Shown here: in pieces, positions 36,701-48,531 of the stretch
Numbering within the stretch: position 1 is the stretch's first letter
Layout: each line of letters starts with the position of its first letter
Made by a program: the position numbers and the translations under genes
Notes under the pieces: model-generated
Database searches by the model: none
Told to the model about the DNA's origin: nothing
Seen by the model: only the letters and a program-made list of their open reading frames with translations
NCBI RefSeq assembly: GCF_032854445.1
Contig: NC_088300.1
Location: 79,525,084-79,589,083, forward strand
Direction of reading: 5' to 3'
DNA length: 64,000 nt
Source: Liolophura sinensis
Taxonomy: Eukaryota > Mollusca > Polyplacophora > Chitonida > Chitonidae

Positions 36701-39700
36701 GTACAGTATACAGCATTCCCTTAGTACCCACTGCCAGTCATTTTATCAAAAGACAGTTGGCCATGGTGTCGTGGGATAAGCCCAATGTGACCATGTACAG
36801 TATACAGCATTCTCTCAGTCCCCACTGTCAGTCATTTTATCAAAAGACAGTTGGCCATGGTGTCATGGAATAAGCCCAGTGTGACCATGTACAGTATACA
36901 GCATTCCCTCAGTCCCCACTGCCAGTCACTTTATCAAAGGACAGTTGGCCATGGTGTCATGGGATAAGCCCAATGTGACCATGTACAGTATACAGCATTC
37001 CCTCAGTCCCCACTGCCAGTCACTTTATCAAAGGACAGTTGGCCATGGTGTCATGGGATAAGCCCAGTGTATATAAGCAGAAGAAAACTGAGGTATTCAT
37101 GGCTACTGCATACAAATTATAACTGAAAGTAAGACTCGAAATTATATAAAGGTTGATATGGAAGGAAATAGCAAACGTTTGCTTATGAATCACAAATATG
37201 TTTCACTTGAAATGAGGTGTGCAGGTGTAAATTTTGATAAGGAAGTCTATAGCAAAGGTAAAAGTTTGCACATGAATTTTAAGTAAGCCTCACCTGAAAT
37301 AACTAAAGGTATCGAAGTGTAAATGATGATATACAAGGAAGTCTATATAAAAGTTAAATGTTGCATATAAATGAGAAAGTAGTTATGAAAATATAACACG
37401 CCGGTGTGCATAGGTTAATAAATTAAGAAAGAGTACGGTAAAACTAAGTGTATGGCATACAGGAAGTAGCACAACTGTAAATTCAAAACAATGCACTGAG
37501 CATTACACAAACTGGAAAAACTATCACTTAATATGTTCAGTTCTACTGATGTCTGGCTGTCATCATTTAGTTCACAAGCTATCTTTTTTAATATCAATAG
37601 TCTCTTTACAAATCAATTGTAAAGGATTAATCAAAACGTAAAGAGTTCCGTTCCACAGTGAATTATCATCGATGATGAAAGGACAAGTTCATGTCAAGGA
37701 TCAGGCCATCATATATGGCGTTTCATTATACCAGTTCCAACAAAACCGTTGATTACACACTTCTCTAATCAGACATTATAGTATCAACTAGATGTGGACT
37801 ACTGTAAGATGTTCTGTTAGTATATTTGTCCATTACAAAGAAATGATCTTTTATTACAACGGTTCAAAATAAGCTTTACCAGTGATCTTGTGTTGAGTGC
37901 AGTGTCCATAATTTTGTTCTTAGTTAGATGCAATTATTTCGATCACTTTGTTCAATTAAAACACAGCAGATAACAGATCTTGTACTTGTTTCAAAACTAC
38001 CTTTAGCTCATATGTTCATTACATTATCCAATAAACAAGCCTTGTAGGAAGGATGCTACAAAGGTCCTTCATGTTTTTCGGAAGGCCATATAGTCTACAG
38101 CAGATTGTCCATGTATGCTGCTGTCGCATCTGGTCATACATTTCAACGCTCTCTCACCTTCCTTCCACAGTCCACTGTAATTTACACGGTTTTATGACAA
38201 CATTGAATACGAGTAAACTTTGAATTTTACTTCATCTTAAAATAAAAATTTTGCTTTGCTGGATGGTAATATCAGATTTGCATAAGAACCAATCCGTTTC
38301 CATGGTCTGATTTCGTGCAAGATGACACATCTAGGCTATTTCTCAGATTTTTGAGGATTTGAATGTGCACAGCCCTTAGGAAATCGACTGCCACCAATGT
38401 CCAATAAACTTTACGCCACAAGAAATGTGAGTGTTTGATTTTTATAATTTATATGAGAAAGGCGATGATTTAAAAGCACTTTCCATTATTTATTTATTTA
38501 TTTGATTGGTATTTTACGGCGTATAATATTTCACTTATGCGACGGAGGCCAGCATTATAGTGGGAGGAAACCGGCCAGAGCCCGGGGGAAACCCACGATC
38601 TTCTGGAGTTTGGTTCCCATAATAATTAATGTCACTTTCTCTGAAGGCAAGTGGTAAGTCAGTGCTTTCTGGCCAAATTTCAGCATTTTGATTTCTTGAT
38701 TCCTGGGTTCATGACTATTTAGATTTATTTTCGGATAATTGAGGTTTTCGGTACATCCATGCAGTTCAAATTCTTCAGTCATGGTGTTCAAATTTACGTC
38801 CGTGTCTCTTATGGTCCCGTGTTCGTTACACGTACCGAAGTAATACATATCCGGAATAGAGTGTTTTAAAAACACCTCTTCAGTCTCCATGACACGAGTC
38901 TTTGTGAGGAATGTTTTGTAGAAGATACTGTTACGCATGTTCTCTTTCGTTGTAGACGTCATATTGACGCCAGGAGCGTCATTTACGCAGAATTAACTCG
39001 TGTTGGTGTTAGGAACCCGTCAGAAGACACGGTTTTAAAACAGGTGAGAAATCACGATGAAGTTTTTCAGGCTGTTGCCAATTTTCTCACTCACTGCTAC
39101 AGATCCTAACACTTAAAATGTGTACTTAACGGTGTACCCAAGCATGTCTTGAAATGTTATCTATCGTTGCTTGAACATGCGTAATTTGTCAAGGGTCAAA
39201 GCCTAGCATTTTCTGTGGACTCAATGTGTTAACATTCCCCCTCTTTACTGTCCACGCGTGTATCCTTATACCATTGGTGTTCTTTACTATAGCTGTGTAA
39301 AGGCTTAGTTCTCTTGAGTACTGGACATTTATGTAAAGCAACCTCAATTGGCAGTTTACTTGGGAAAACAATTTATTCAACGTTTCGTTATTGGCGTGCA
39401 TCATTCCACTTGGACCCCCCCCCCCTTTAAAAACACCTGTATTTCTTAGTAAAACCCGGATCAATACAACCTGGCAACTACGGCTTGTTTTCACAGCATT
39501 ACATACCCTGTTGACCTATTCCTGTAGCGATGCATTATATTACATAGCGAGGCTTATATCACTTCTCTGTGACGGTGCATATATAGGGTTTTACGACGGC
39601 CTTTTCAGTGTCTAATGAGCTCTCGAACAGGTGAAAATGGCAGCTTTATCATGTCATGTTTAAATATCCAGAGCAGACGACTTTCCTTATCAGCATCGAT

Positions 39701-42700
39701 CCTCGTAAAGATGTAAATTGAGATGTAAATAGTGTATATTTAGTGTACATTGTCGTATATTCTGCAGGAATTCTGTAGATATATCTGCAGCTGACTAGAC
39801 AAGTGGACCGCGACGGGGGCGTGACCATTGAGGGGTCGTTACAGGCACTAGAAAATTACTTACTGGAGTGATAAGACGCCTAACCTAAGTACCATAGACG
39901 TGCATAGCTACAATAAATCACAGTAAAAAATGCTTTAGACGTTATCAAAATGAAACTCTATTACCCAAACCTTGAGGCACAGACTGAAATCTCAGCTAAC
40001 TGGTCCACAGAGATTTACTACAATGGAATGCTAATAAACCTGTGAACTCTTTGAAGACGACTGTCATAAAGGAAGGTATTCATTTTCAGGAAGGTTCAAG
40101 AGGAACCATACAGAGGCAAATACAATATCCAGGTATAACCTTACATGTCTTTGCAATAAACTCACTGACGAATGGACTGCATACGAGAAGACCTAAGGAG
40201 ACATAGGTCCAGGGCACATACAAATTTGACTAAAGAACTGAATGGTATCAAGGTATTCCTTCACTTCCACATTGACTGACAGCATTATCTGCTTAGGCCT
40301 ATATAAGAACAAAACCTTCAGTTCTTAACTTCTAAAGACGTTTGGATGCCACCCATACAGTCACGCCAATAGTTTAGGTATAATGCCTATCTCCGGCTGA
40401 AATTCCCACGTATATTCAAATTGATTTTAGTAAATAAATCATTACCAAATGCGCTATAACGGACAAGGACGCCCCCAATACTTCACACCAAACTTGACTT
40501 TGCAATTAAAGATGTTTATGTTAACGTATCGAGGGGCTGATTATACTCTGGTATCACACCATTAAAATGCAAGTGATCTACATCTATTGCTTATGTACAG
40601 AGTACAGTCACAGAGTCTTACGTAGGGTATCAGTGTACTAGGGGAAGCTTCCAACATCCTAGACAGGGGCAGTTGTTCAGCACTCTGTCCTTCTGTATGA
40701 GGGAATTTTCTCTTTAAATGACGGCCCTATTTATAGCAAATGGTTGTCTTGCAATGGGAAAAGAACAATCAAGACTGGTTATGTCGGAACGATAAGGTGG
40801 TTGTCACATGTAGTCATCAGGAGTCTAAATGACTCAGTTCTGTTGTATTCATTGTTTCCCTACATACAGGTTGATTTCATCCATATACCGTTACTTATTA
40901 GTCATTTTGTCAGCCTTACTGACCCACAGGCGTCATATACTGCCACACATCTAAGCCACACACATCATATACTGTCTCACATCATCTACTGTCACACATC
41001 CATATACCGTTACTTATTAGTCATTTTGTCAGCCTTACTGACCCACAGACGTCATATACTGTCACACATCTAAGCCACACACATCATATACTGTCACACA
41101 TCTAAGCCACACACATCATATACTGTCTCACACCTAAGCCACACACATCATATACTGTCTCACATCTAAGCCACACACATCATATACTATTACAGAGGTA
41201 AGCCACACACATCATATACTGTCACACATCTAAGCCACACACATCATATACTGTCACACATCTAAGCCACACACATCATATACTGTCACACATCTAAGCC
41301 ACACACATCATATACTGTCTCACACCTAAGCCACACACATCATATACTGTCTCACATCTAAGCCACACACATCATATACAGTCACACATCTAAGCCACAC
41401 ACATCATATACTATTACAGAGCTAAGCCACACACATCATATACTGTCACACATCTAAGCCACACACATCATATACAGTCACACATCTAAGCCACACACAT
41501 CATATACTGTCACAGAGCTAAGCCACACACATCATACACTGTCTCACATCATCTACTGTCACACATCCATATACCGTTACTAATTAGTCATTTTGTCAGC
41601 CTTACTGACCCACAGACGTCATATACTGTCACACATCTAAGCCACACACATCATATACTGTCACACATCTAAGCCACACACATCATATACTGTCACACAT
41701 CTAAGTCACACACATCATATACTGTCTCACATCATCTACCGTCACACATCCATATACCGTTACTTATTAGTCATTTTGTCAGCCTTACTGACCCACAGAC
41801 GTCATAGACTGTCACACATCTAAGCCACACACATCATATACTGTCACACATCTAAGCCACACACATCATATACTGTCACACATCTAAGCCACACACATCA
41901 TACACTGTCACACATCTAAGCCACACACATCATATACTATTACAGAGCTAAGCCACACACATCATATACTGTCATACATCTAAGCCACACACATCACACA
42001 CTGTCACACATCTAAGTCACACACATCATATATTGTCACAGAGCTAAGCCACACATATTATACACTGTCACACATCTAAGCCACACACATCATATACTGG
42101 CACACATCTAAGCCACACACATCATATACTGGCACACATCTAAGCCACACACATCATACACTGTCACACATCTATGTCACACACATCATATATTGTCACA
42201 GAGCTAAGCCACACACATCATATACTGTCACACATCTAAGCCACACACATCATATACTGTCACACACCTAAGCCACACACATTATACACTGTCACACATC
42301 TAAGCCACACACATCATATACTGTCACACATCTAAGCCACACACATCATACACTGGCACACATCTAAGCCACACACATACAGTGCTTATTAGACACACAT
42401 AGGCCTACTGGTTATCGTGAGACCTGTACCTAAATATGTACAAAATGTTGTCATATTAGTGTAAACACAGACACAACTATTACAGTTATATAAACTACCC
42501 AAAATGACTTACAATTTCAGCCAAACATGGCAATTTTAGAGATATATAAATGCCATAAAGTATTATTTTAGTGCTGAGACTTACAGTTTTCGGGCAGGAA
42601 ACCATCCTATACCTTCCAAACAAACTGTATAACAGGTGTATATATAATATCAATAGAACTCCCAGAACTGAGAAAAATTAGCAACTCAGTCACTGAGGAT

Positions 42701-45700
42701 ATTTTAAATCATTTAGGGTATATTGTCATAGATAGGGAGTACAGATCTACATACAGATCGCTGTCATATGCATATTTAGGATACAGACAAAAATACAGAG
42801 CTGTGTGAACAGAAGAACGGTTTAAAGTCAACAATGAAAAGGGACTACACACTAACGCAGATGCGCTGTGTTGCCTTCCACAATAACCTTTTGTGGCTTT
42901 ACTGGCTTACGTCCCCAGTCAACCATTGGTGGGTATGTTTATCCCCTCACATTCCCCTTGAATCATTGGTGGGTATGTTTATCCCCTCACATTTCCCTCG
43001 AATCACTGTCAGGTATGTTTATCCCTTCACATTTCCCTTGAATCATTGGTGGGTATGTTTGTCCACTCACATTTCCCTTGAATCATTGGTGGGTATGTTT
43101 ATCCCCTTACATTTCCCTTGAAACATTGGTGGGTATGTTTATCCCCTCACATTTCCCTTGAAACATTGGTGGGTATGTTTATCCTCTCACATTTCCCTTG
43201 AAACATTGGTGGGTATGTTTATCCCCTCACATTTCCCTTGAATCATTGGTGGGTATGTTTATCCTCTCACATTTCCCTTGAATCATTGGTGGGTATGTTT
43301 ATCCTCTCACATTTCCCTTGAAACATTGGTGGGTATGTTTATCCCCTCACATTTCCCTTGAATCATTGGTGGGTATGTTTATCCCCTCACATTTCCCTTG
43401 AATCATTGGTGGGTATGTTTATCCGCTCACATTCCCTTTGAATCATTGGTTGACGTGTTTACTATATTTCATTTTCGGTAATTTCATTGTTTATTGTTTG
43501 CAAGTTTATTCACTCGCTTTTCCTCTCGTTATTCACTGATAGACATTTTCCCCCCAGTGATTCACTGACAGACATTCCATCAACGCCCCCCTCCCCATCC
43601 CATATTCACTGATGGACATGTTTTCTCCCCGTTGTTCACTTATGGGCATTCCCCATCGTTATTCACTGATGAACTTTTTTCCCCAGTTATCCACTGATAG
43701 ACATTCCATCACCTCCCCGATATCCACTGATGGGCATGTTTAATGATTTTCATTCCCCATGATGCATATGTGGGCATGTTCGTTGCAAAATAAACTGACT
43801 CGGTGAGATTGTGCCAGCTGTATGACGGCCATTTGGGTCACGTGAGATAGAGTCTATCTGACAAATACTGTACACATGGGCCCAACTGATCAATGGCTCA
43901 GCTGTAAATATAGGCGCCTGTGTTCTTCTCTATTCTGTCATGGACGCCCCATCACTGCTTGATGCAGCTCTTCTAATGACTTCAAAGGACATTCTGCCGG
44001 CGTGTTTTGGTCGTCATTAAGCCTAATGTAGGTCAAGTATCAGGAGTTTCAAGGGCAGGTAACATCGAACATCAAACCGCTGTCATGTGCAAAGTCTAGA
44101 GACGACATGCGATAGCCTCACTTCGTGGTTCTGCATAGATAGGTGCTACTCTGATATGTACATGATATATACAGTAATGGTTGTGATGTATATGTATGAA
44201 AGTCAACATTTGCCGTGTATAAACATACCGCTGATTCACGCATAGGTACTTTGTGTGCTTCTTTGTTTATGTGTTTGTTTATGTGTTCTTTTTTAAGCTT
44301 TGCTTGCTTGCTTGCTTGCTTGCGTATGTAGGCCTGTTTACTAGTTTTAGTTTATTATAGACATACACATATAGACACACGTATACACATATGGACATAC
44401 ACATATAGACACACGTATACACATATGGACATACATACGCATATAGACATATATACGCATATAGACACACGCATACGTGTATATAGACAAGTACGTACAT
44501 TAACAGCCATACACAGACACACGCAAACATATAGACATACATACACATCGATATAAATACACGTCGACACTCATAAACCACTAGGAAGATAAACTAGATG
44601 TATTTGTGAGATAAAAATGAAACAATCACGAGAGACTGTACGAAAAAAGAGCGTGTATGAACGAAAAAGTACAAAGACTTAAAATCAAAGCTTATTTAGA
44701 TAGGTGCCAATACGAAGCTATAGGCAATAGGGCGCTATAGGCAATAGGGTGCGATAAGCAATAGGGTGTGATGGGCAATAGGGTGCTACAGGCAATACCG
44801 TGCGATAGGCGATACTGTGCTATAGGCAAGCTCACGGGAAGCTGGCTACTGTATTGTTTATTCTTTCTATATCCAAAATAAAAACAAAATATACAACGAA
44901 TTTATTTACGAAAATACTACACCAAAATATCTTCTCCGTGTTATACTAAACTTCATTAATCTATGTGTGTGCTAGCAGGTTTATTATTGTTTTCATACAA
45001 CAGCACCGTAGTTTCATTGCCTTATTACCTAAGTATTTGGAGTTATCAGTTAGATTGTTGTTAAGAAGATCGTCATTCAGTAGGCTACAGCCGTTCCTCA
45101 TGCGACAGATGGCAATATTTTCAGATCTCGTTCCACAGTACAGACACGGAGGTGGTTTAGATATTTTTAAAAGCGCGATAACCTTCCTGCGGTACGACTC
45201 TGCATTGTGTACATTTCTCATGTTGGGCGACAAGAACTTCCAGTCGTATAAATAATTGTACGAGACAAAAGATTTCTGAAGAATCCCGTTTGACAAAGAA
45301 AATGTAAGTCAGCTGTCATCTGGGGCAAACCACGAGAAAATCTTTGGATACACGTATCACAAAAAATCTTGTGAAATAATTTTAGTCTGTGTATTTTCTG
45401 TCGCAATTTTAATTTCTTCAGTCCAGCCTTGATTTGCCTTAGGTTGGCAGGACAGCTTCCGGTGACAATTCATACTGTCCTGAGACACCCATGCTAGATA
45501 TTCCAGTCTGAAAGCTGGAGTCTGTCAAATGACCCAAGATAACGAGCGCGATAAATGATGTATACACAGTTTCTAAGTTTATATGATCATTTATATTTTA
45601 AGACACAAAAAGGCGTATTTTAGCGGCCGTGTAGTTCTAATATTTTTAATGTACGTATTCCAAAAGCCGTCGTTTGATAAGGCAACATCTAGGTGCTTAT

Positions 45701-48531
45701 GCGAAACTTCAAACCAGAATTAGTTTATCAATTCAAGTTTGAAGTTTCAAGTTACAAGATGGACTTTTACGTGAAGGTCTCTTATAACTGAGGTAGATCT
45801 AGTCAACAGTGAAAATGGAACTCAGAAGAGCATCTGTCTTATCGGGATTGAATTCGACAAGCCGAGATTTCCACCATTCTACATTTCGTTGCACTTCATG
45901 CAGAAGATTTGTGTCTGAACATTTCAAACCTCGTGAGATGCTGCACACACACACGTTTGTGATGCTGATAATTGTACTGCGCAGGTGGTATGTATGTATG
46001 TATGTACGTATGTACCTGCGTATGTATGTATGTATGTATGTATGTATGTACGTATGTATGTATTTATGTATTTATGTATGTATGTACCTACGTACGTATG
46101 TATGTATGTACCTATGTATGTATGTATGTACGTATGCATGTATGTAAGATTGGTGTCATACGGACACCGCAATATGCACAATAAACATATTTCATAAAAT
46201 ATGACAGTAAGCCTCGGTGCCGTACACCTTCAAACGCATCTGTAAATGTCACAATATACGCAGAAAAGTTGTGTTACAGTTGAACAAGTTTGAAAGAAAA
46301 CCGTGTTGGTATTGTGAAAGACGACTTCAAAATGACGAAATAGGCCTACATACTTTAAAACGCCCGTCTGAAATACTTTCCTAACACAGCTTAACAAGGG
46401 AAGTACTGACCCTCCGGAAGGGTCACATTTGCTTCTTCCCATTGTCTGGGAAAGATTGCTTTTCTAAGAGAAAGACTGGGAAAGTATTGGCCAGGTTGGA
46501 TTTACCGTCAGACTCACATCATATGTGTCTAACTATTTCGATGTGTCTATATTACTTAGGATCTCCAGTGTATCACCTGAGGTGTATTAGTGTCAGAAAG
46601 ATGACTGTCATACTCGCCTTTTCACTCAGTGGTATTGCAGAGTCATTTATAAAGGATATTTTACAAATATTATCGTTCAAATGCTTTTTTATCACACGTA
46701 AAACTACCTTAGATAACAATAGGTGAGAAAACGTCTGTTGGTTGAATTGTAAATCTGTTTTGTAATTTCCCAACAAACTGTATACCCTCAGCTTTCAATT
46801 TGAGATTCGTTCGTCTTTTTTTTTTTTTTTAGTATAATCTAATTTAATCTTCTTGTTCAGAGTTGATCCAACGTTTGTCTTTACTGAAGCCCTGTATTGA
46901 GTCTGTACATTCAATCAGAATTATTTTGTGCCGTCTCCAATTATAGGCAATAACACAACTTACAACCAACAATGACCAAAGAAAGGCTAAAATATACGAA
47001 ATAAACTGGGATTTCTCCTTTAACAAATCATTACGCATGCGTGTAACAATGTTATCCAGTCTACGGAATGATATCGAGAAGGCAATATAAACTTGCGTGA
47101 CAACTCGGTGTTTGTAAGCCTACACATATACAAATGGAATTTGTCTGCATCAGCCAAGCGTTTCTTTCTCTGGCAAAAAAGCATATTTCTTCTCCTAGCA
47201 CAGGTGTGGGGGGATTTTATCACCGGTATGTCATTCTGTCTGTATACACCGATATAACACTCTCTCATTATGTACAGGCGAGGATTTGGTCTTCATTTGT
47301 AACAAAACTTTGAACCTCGGACGTAAACCACTAAGATATGGCCGCTGGGGTCAGTGGTAGCTAGAGCACATATATATAACTCTAGGACTACATATGGCCT
47401 CTAGCATTTAGAAAGTGTTCTGTAGGCTGCGTAATGGTGAAGACTGTTCTAGCATTTAGAAAGTGTTCTGTACGCTGCGTAATGGTGAAGACTGTATAAA
47501 TTAGCACCACGTACAGGAACATTGAGATCAGACATTGAGATCTGTATATGTTACACAATAACAAACTCCTGGAGTATCAATAGTTCCGGTCAGTCAGTAT
47601 AGAGCCTAAATTTTACCGTTTTGTACAAGAACAACAATGCAAACATAAAATGCATCTTTAGGTCATATTTCATGTTTGAGATGAAAGTATTGAACACGAT
47701 AACTTACAGATAAATGACTAGAATGTCCCTACACCATTAGAACTGTCTGTGCTGAATATGACTCACTGGTATTGCAGTCATCCAAGATTAGGCCTATACA
47801 CAGACATATGGTATACATGCAAATGTGATTTATAAGAAGAGAATTACGACTGTGAGGAAGAGAGGACAGGGTCGTGGACAAAAGTAAGTGTCAGGGCATA
47901 TGTTAGGGGTACCGTAAGGTACTATGGTAGTGGTGGGTGAAATGGCCTCTGCCTGGCGGGGGGTAGGGGAGGTGTATGGGCTTATGGTAGGAGTGGGTGT
48001 AGGGGCCTGTCATAATGGTTGGGGTTACGGCCTTGGCTGGGGTGAAAAGGTATGAGAAAATTGGTATAAATTAGCCGTAGGACTATCGGTGTATATCCGA
48101 TAGAATCCCGCCATATGTGACTATACATAGCCAAGGCCTTGCAGTGTAACAGACATTCAGGAACTGAGGGGTGGGGATTATAACTGTGTGACGGCGTGAT
48201 GGTCGCTCCTTAGGCCTACAGGTAACAAAACCTGCCCGTGATCACCTGTACCAGGCGTGGGGCAGCGAAGAGTGACGAATACAGGGAGTCCAGTCAATGC
48301 ACGCATTACACAAGGGCCACATCTGTGAGGGCTACATACCTTATACGTACAGCTGTTTACAGCAGATAAAGCGAATATGAACATGTGACTCTACTCGGTT
48401 AGAAATTAAGTGACCAGTACCGTTGGAGTGTTTGTTGAAAGAGAATAACAACACAAACTTACCCAAAATATAAAATTGACAAAGAACAGAAAGTACTTGA
48501 GTATGGGGCTGATCACACGTCTAGCCGCCAT
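24662..48531 (-). CDS. Tetraspanin, TspanC8 type (TSPAN33-like), seven exons, complete
   Basis: Coding exons on the minus strand: 48531-48463, 33356-33168, 30111-29923, 28868-28725, 27069-27019, 25383-25270, 24736-24662. All junctions are phase 0 with GT/AG, giving 276 residues. Four hydrophobic segments lie at about 12-37, 56-77, 87-111 and 234-260. The large extracellular loop has CCG (152-154), PSCC (190-193), QCG and DGC. Its eight cysteines are 152, 153, 173, 186, 192, 193, 205 and 226, the count that defines TspanC8 tetraspanins, which bind ADAM10 and direct its exit from the ER and its surface targeting (family knowledge). The loop and TM4 wording (YFNC, CSVPxSCC, IYTDGCI, GGIALGILLPQ) is closest to TSPAN33. 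Asn172-Cys-Thr is a possible N-glycosylation site. The gene lies about 4.65 kb upstream of the LMF1-like gene on the same strand, and its introns hold large minisatellites. Confidence 0.95.
24851..25269 (-). repeat. 41-bp array containing the tetraspanin exon 6 5' splice site
   Basis: Nine to ten copies of a 41-bp unit. On the minus strand each carries ACAGGTGAGTGCAGAAAC then ATAACCAACCTCAGTA; the first is the genuine donor CCACAG|gtgagtgc of exon 6. Most copies keep AGGTGAGTGC or AGGTTAGTGC, so the intron opens with serial 5' splice-site look-alikes. Confidence 0.93.
25270..25383 (-). CDS. Tetraspanin exon 6 (residues 215-252)
   Basis: The acceptor is cacctttcag and the donor is CCACAG|gtgagtgc. 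The exon encodes SKIGNTIYTDGCIKALGTW followed by the TM4 region with ALVVGGIALGILLPQ. The eighth loop cysteine is in TDGC. Its 5' splice site is repeated about nine times downstream. Confidence 0.95.
25840..26745. repeat. 51-bp minisatellite with embedded palindrome, tetraspanin intron 5
   Basis: About 17 copies of a unit near 51 bp (GATAAGCTACTCCACTATTT, CAAACGCCTGGCCCC). A variant insert AGCTACTCAGGAGTAGCT, a near-perfect palindrome, recurs at about 26135, 26276, 26510 and 26645, marking a larger composite unit. Confidence 0.9.
27019..27069 (-). CDS. Tetraspanin exon 5 (residues 198-214)
   Basis: This 51-nt exon has acceptor cattttag and donor GAATCT|gtaagt. It encodes GDLINLQCGANALKQES; the INxQCG block supplies the seventh loop cysteine and matches TspanC8 proteins. 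Confidence 0.93.
27130..27970. repeat. 21-bp minisatellite, tetraspanin intron 4
   Basis: About 40 copies of a 21-bp unit ACATACAGCACTGGCCTCAC-A with variants CCAACATA, CATCCACATA and ACATACGACA. The unit is seven codons, which explains the long plus-strand frame at 27442-28020; no gene is implied. Confidence 0.95.
28160..28310 (-). mobile_element. Old SINE family B fragment
   Basis: An (ATTT)n tail at 28165-28202 is followed by CACCCTACTCAAGA and GGAGGAAACGGG, a decayed minus-oriented copy of the 3' half of the family seen intact at 58250. Confidence 0.5.
28334..28592 (-). mobile_element. SINE family A, 5'-truncated, with (GAGT)n tail
   Basis: The copy has a (GAGT)n microsatellite at 28345-28384, then GGGGTTTAACGTCCTAC, TTTTTCAGTCATATGA, CTCCTTGTTGCAGGACGG and CCCCTTCATGCTGAACG. 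On the minus strand this is body plus simple-repeat tail; the tRNA-like head is missing. Confidence 0.75.
28725..28868 (-). CDS. Tetraspanin exon 4 (residues 150-197)
   Basis: The acceptor is gtttcttttcag and the donor is AAAGCC|gtaagt. It carries the signature LQCCGLSNTDEGYKDW, then NIYFNCT and CSVPPSCCIRK. Six of the eight loop cysteines are in this exon. Confidence 0.96.
29490..29922 (-). repeat. Diverged ~55-bp array seeded by the tetraspanin exon 3 5' splice site
   Basis: About eight diverged copies of a unit near 55 bp. On the minus strand each begins with a version of GAGGTAAGTGTTTAGATG then TAATACAGGGAATGTTAAGA. The first copy is the real donor GGG|gtaagtgtcagatgtaata. Several distal copies keep GGTAAGTG; the middle ones have lost it (GTGAAGTG). 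Confidence 0.9.
29923..30111 (-). CDS. Tetraspanin exon 3 (residues 87-149)
   Basis: The acceptor is gttctcag and the donor is GAAGGG|gtaagtgt. The exon encodes TM3 (TLSTILLGEIVLAVLLFVFY) and the first helix of the large loop, with KTFNDAIVKYRDDDDMKDL. Its 5' splice site is the seed of the diverged repeat on its downstream side. Confidence 0.95.
30552..30592 (+). mobile_element. SINE family B 3' end
   Basis: The segment contains CTTGAGTACGGCG, TAAAAACACCAATCAAATAA and an (AATA)n tail, the 3' terminus only. Confidence 0.6.
32885..32990. repeat. 18-bp repeat (GAGCTATCAACACGTGTG)
   Basis: Six copies of GAGCTATCAACACGTGTG with TATC/TACC and GTGTG/GTGCG variants. Each copy contains CACGTG or a near form. 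Confidence 0.85.
33168..33356 (-). CDS. Tetraspanin exon 2 (residues 24-86)
   Basis: The acceptor is ttgtgggcag and the donor is AAAATT|gtaagt. The exon completes TM1 (LAGLGLMIIGAWVL), forms the small loop, and contains TM2 (CVMCLTGSVTVFLAMVGGMG) followed by ALRENQILLKI, the usual TM2/TM3 linker. Confidence 0.96.
33450..37075. repeat. 94-bp satellite-like array with ~846-bp higher-order period, tetraspanin intron 1
   Basis: About 38 copies of a 94-bp unit (TTGGCCATGGTGTCATGGGA, CCATGTACAGTATACAGCAT, CACTGCCAGTCATTTTATCA). A marked variant (GGCCTTGGTGTC followed by AAAGGACTTGGCC) recurs at about 34315, 35161 and 36006. That is 846 and 845 bp apart, or nine units, a higher-order repeat. This is the largest array in the window. 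Confidence 0.95.
37080..40880. other. Intron 1 of tetraspanin, mostly single-copy stretch
   Basis: The stretch is A+T-rich with one SINE fragment at 38486-38605. A 135-codon open frame on the minus strand at 38962-38555 runs into that SINE; I do not recognise it, and splice signals or relatives are not evident. Confidence 0.6.
38486..38605 (-). mobile_element. SINE family B 3' half
   Basis: An (ATTT)n tail is followed by GATTGGTATTTTACGGCGTA, GGCCAGCATTATAGTGGGAG and CCCGGGGGAAACCCACGATC, the minus-oriented 3' half of the element seen at 58250. Confidence 0.8.
40885..42385. repeat. 32-bp minisatellite with composite units, tetraspanin intron 1
   Basis: About 40 copies of CTGTCACACATCTAAGCCAC-ACACATCATATA. 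A separate block (CCATATACCGTTACTTATTA then GTCATTTTGTCAGCCTTACT) recurs at about 40890, 41003, 41570 and 41752, showing multi-unit duplications. Confidence 0.93.
42915..43450. repeat. 40-bp minisatellite
   Basis: About 13 copies of CATTGGTGGGTATGTTTATC-CCCTCACATTTCCCTTGAAT. It is followed to about 43770 by a degenerate series of TTCACTGATGGACATT motifs, which may be an older decayed array. Confidence 0.93.
44355..44560. repeat. Short repeat of ACATATAGACACACGTATAC type
   Basis: Imperfect 18-36-bp repeats of ACATATAGACACACGTATAC and ATGGACATACAC. The cysteine/tyrosine-rich minus-strand frames across it are low-complexity artefacts. Confidence 0.8.
44705..44835. repeat. 18-bp repeat (TATAGGCAATAGGGTGCG)
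   Basis: Seven imperfect copies of an 18-bp motif CTATAGGCAATAGGGTG. Confidence 0.85.
44840..48462. other. Remaining intron 1 of tetraspanin
   Basis: The stretch includes the (GTAT)n microsatellite at 45985-46146, a T18 run near 46818 and a 51-bp direct duplication at 47398-47500 (TAGCATTTAGAAAGTGTTCT). The minus-strand frame 45296-44961 (111 codons) and others have no recognisable family. Confidence 0.6.
45985..46146. repeat. (GTAT)n microsatellite
   Basis: Interrupted GTATGTATGTATGTA run with GTACGTAT and GTACCTAT variants. It gives spurious MYVCMYVC-type frames on both strands. Confidence 0.95.
48463..48531 (-). CDS. Tetraspanin exon 1 (residues 1-23)
   Basis: The ATG at 48531 opens MAARRVISPILKYFLFFVNF, followed by IFW and donor gtaagt. 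It is a short cytosolic N-terminus followed by the start of TM1 with the family pattern KY-x-LF-x-x-NFIFW. The frame is open further upstream with another Met at 48606, but the residues before MAARR look like untranslated sequence, so the start is inferred. Confidence 0.88.

Noticed and set aside
38555-38962. 135-codon minus-strand frame (MTSTTKENMRNSIFYKTF...)
   Set aside because: It runs into a SINE at its 3' end and shows no recognisable family; coding status cannot be supported.
44279-44581. Cys/Tyr/Val-rich minus-strand frame resembling a membrane peptide
   Set aside because: Simple ACATATAG/ACACACG repeats produce it; low complexity.
44961-45296. 111-codon minus-strand frame with Cys-x-x-Cys pairs
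   Set aside because: It lies in tetraspanin intron 1, overlaps a plus-strand frame of similar length, and matches no family I know.
45809-46197. MYVCMYVC-rich frames
   Set aside because: (GTAT)n microsatellite translation.
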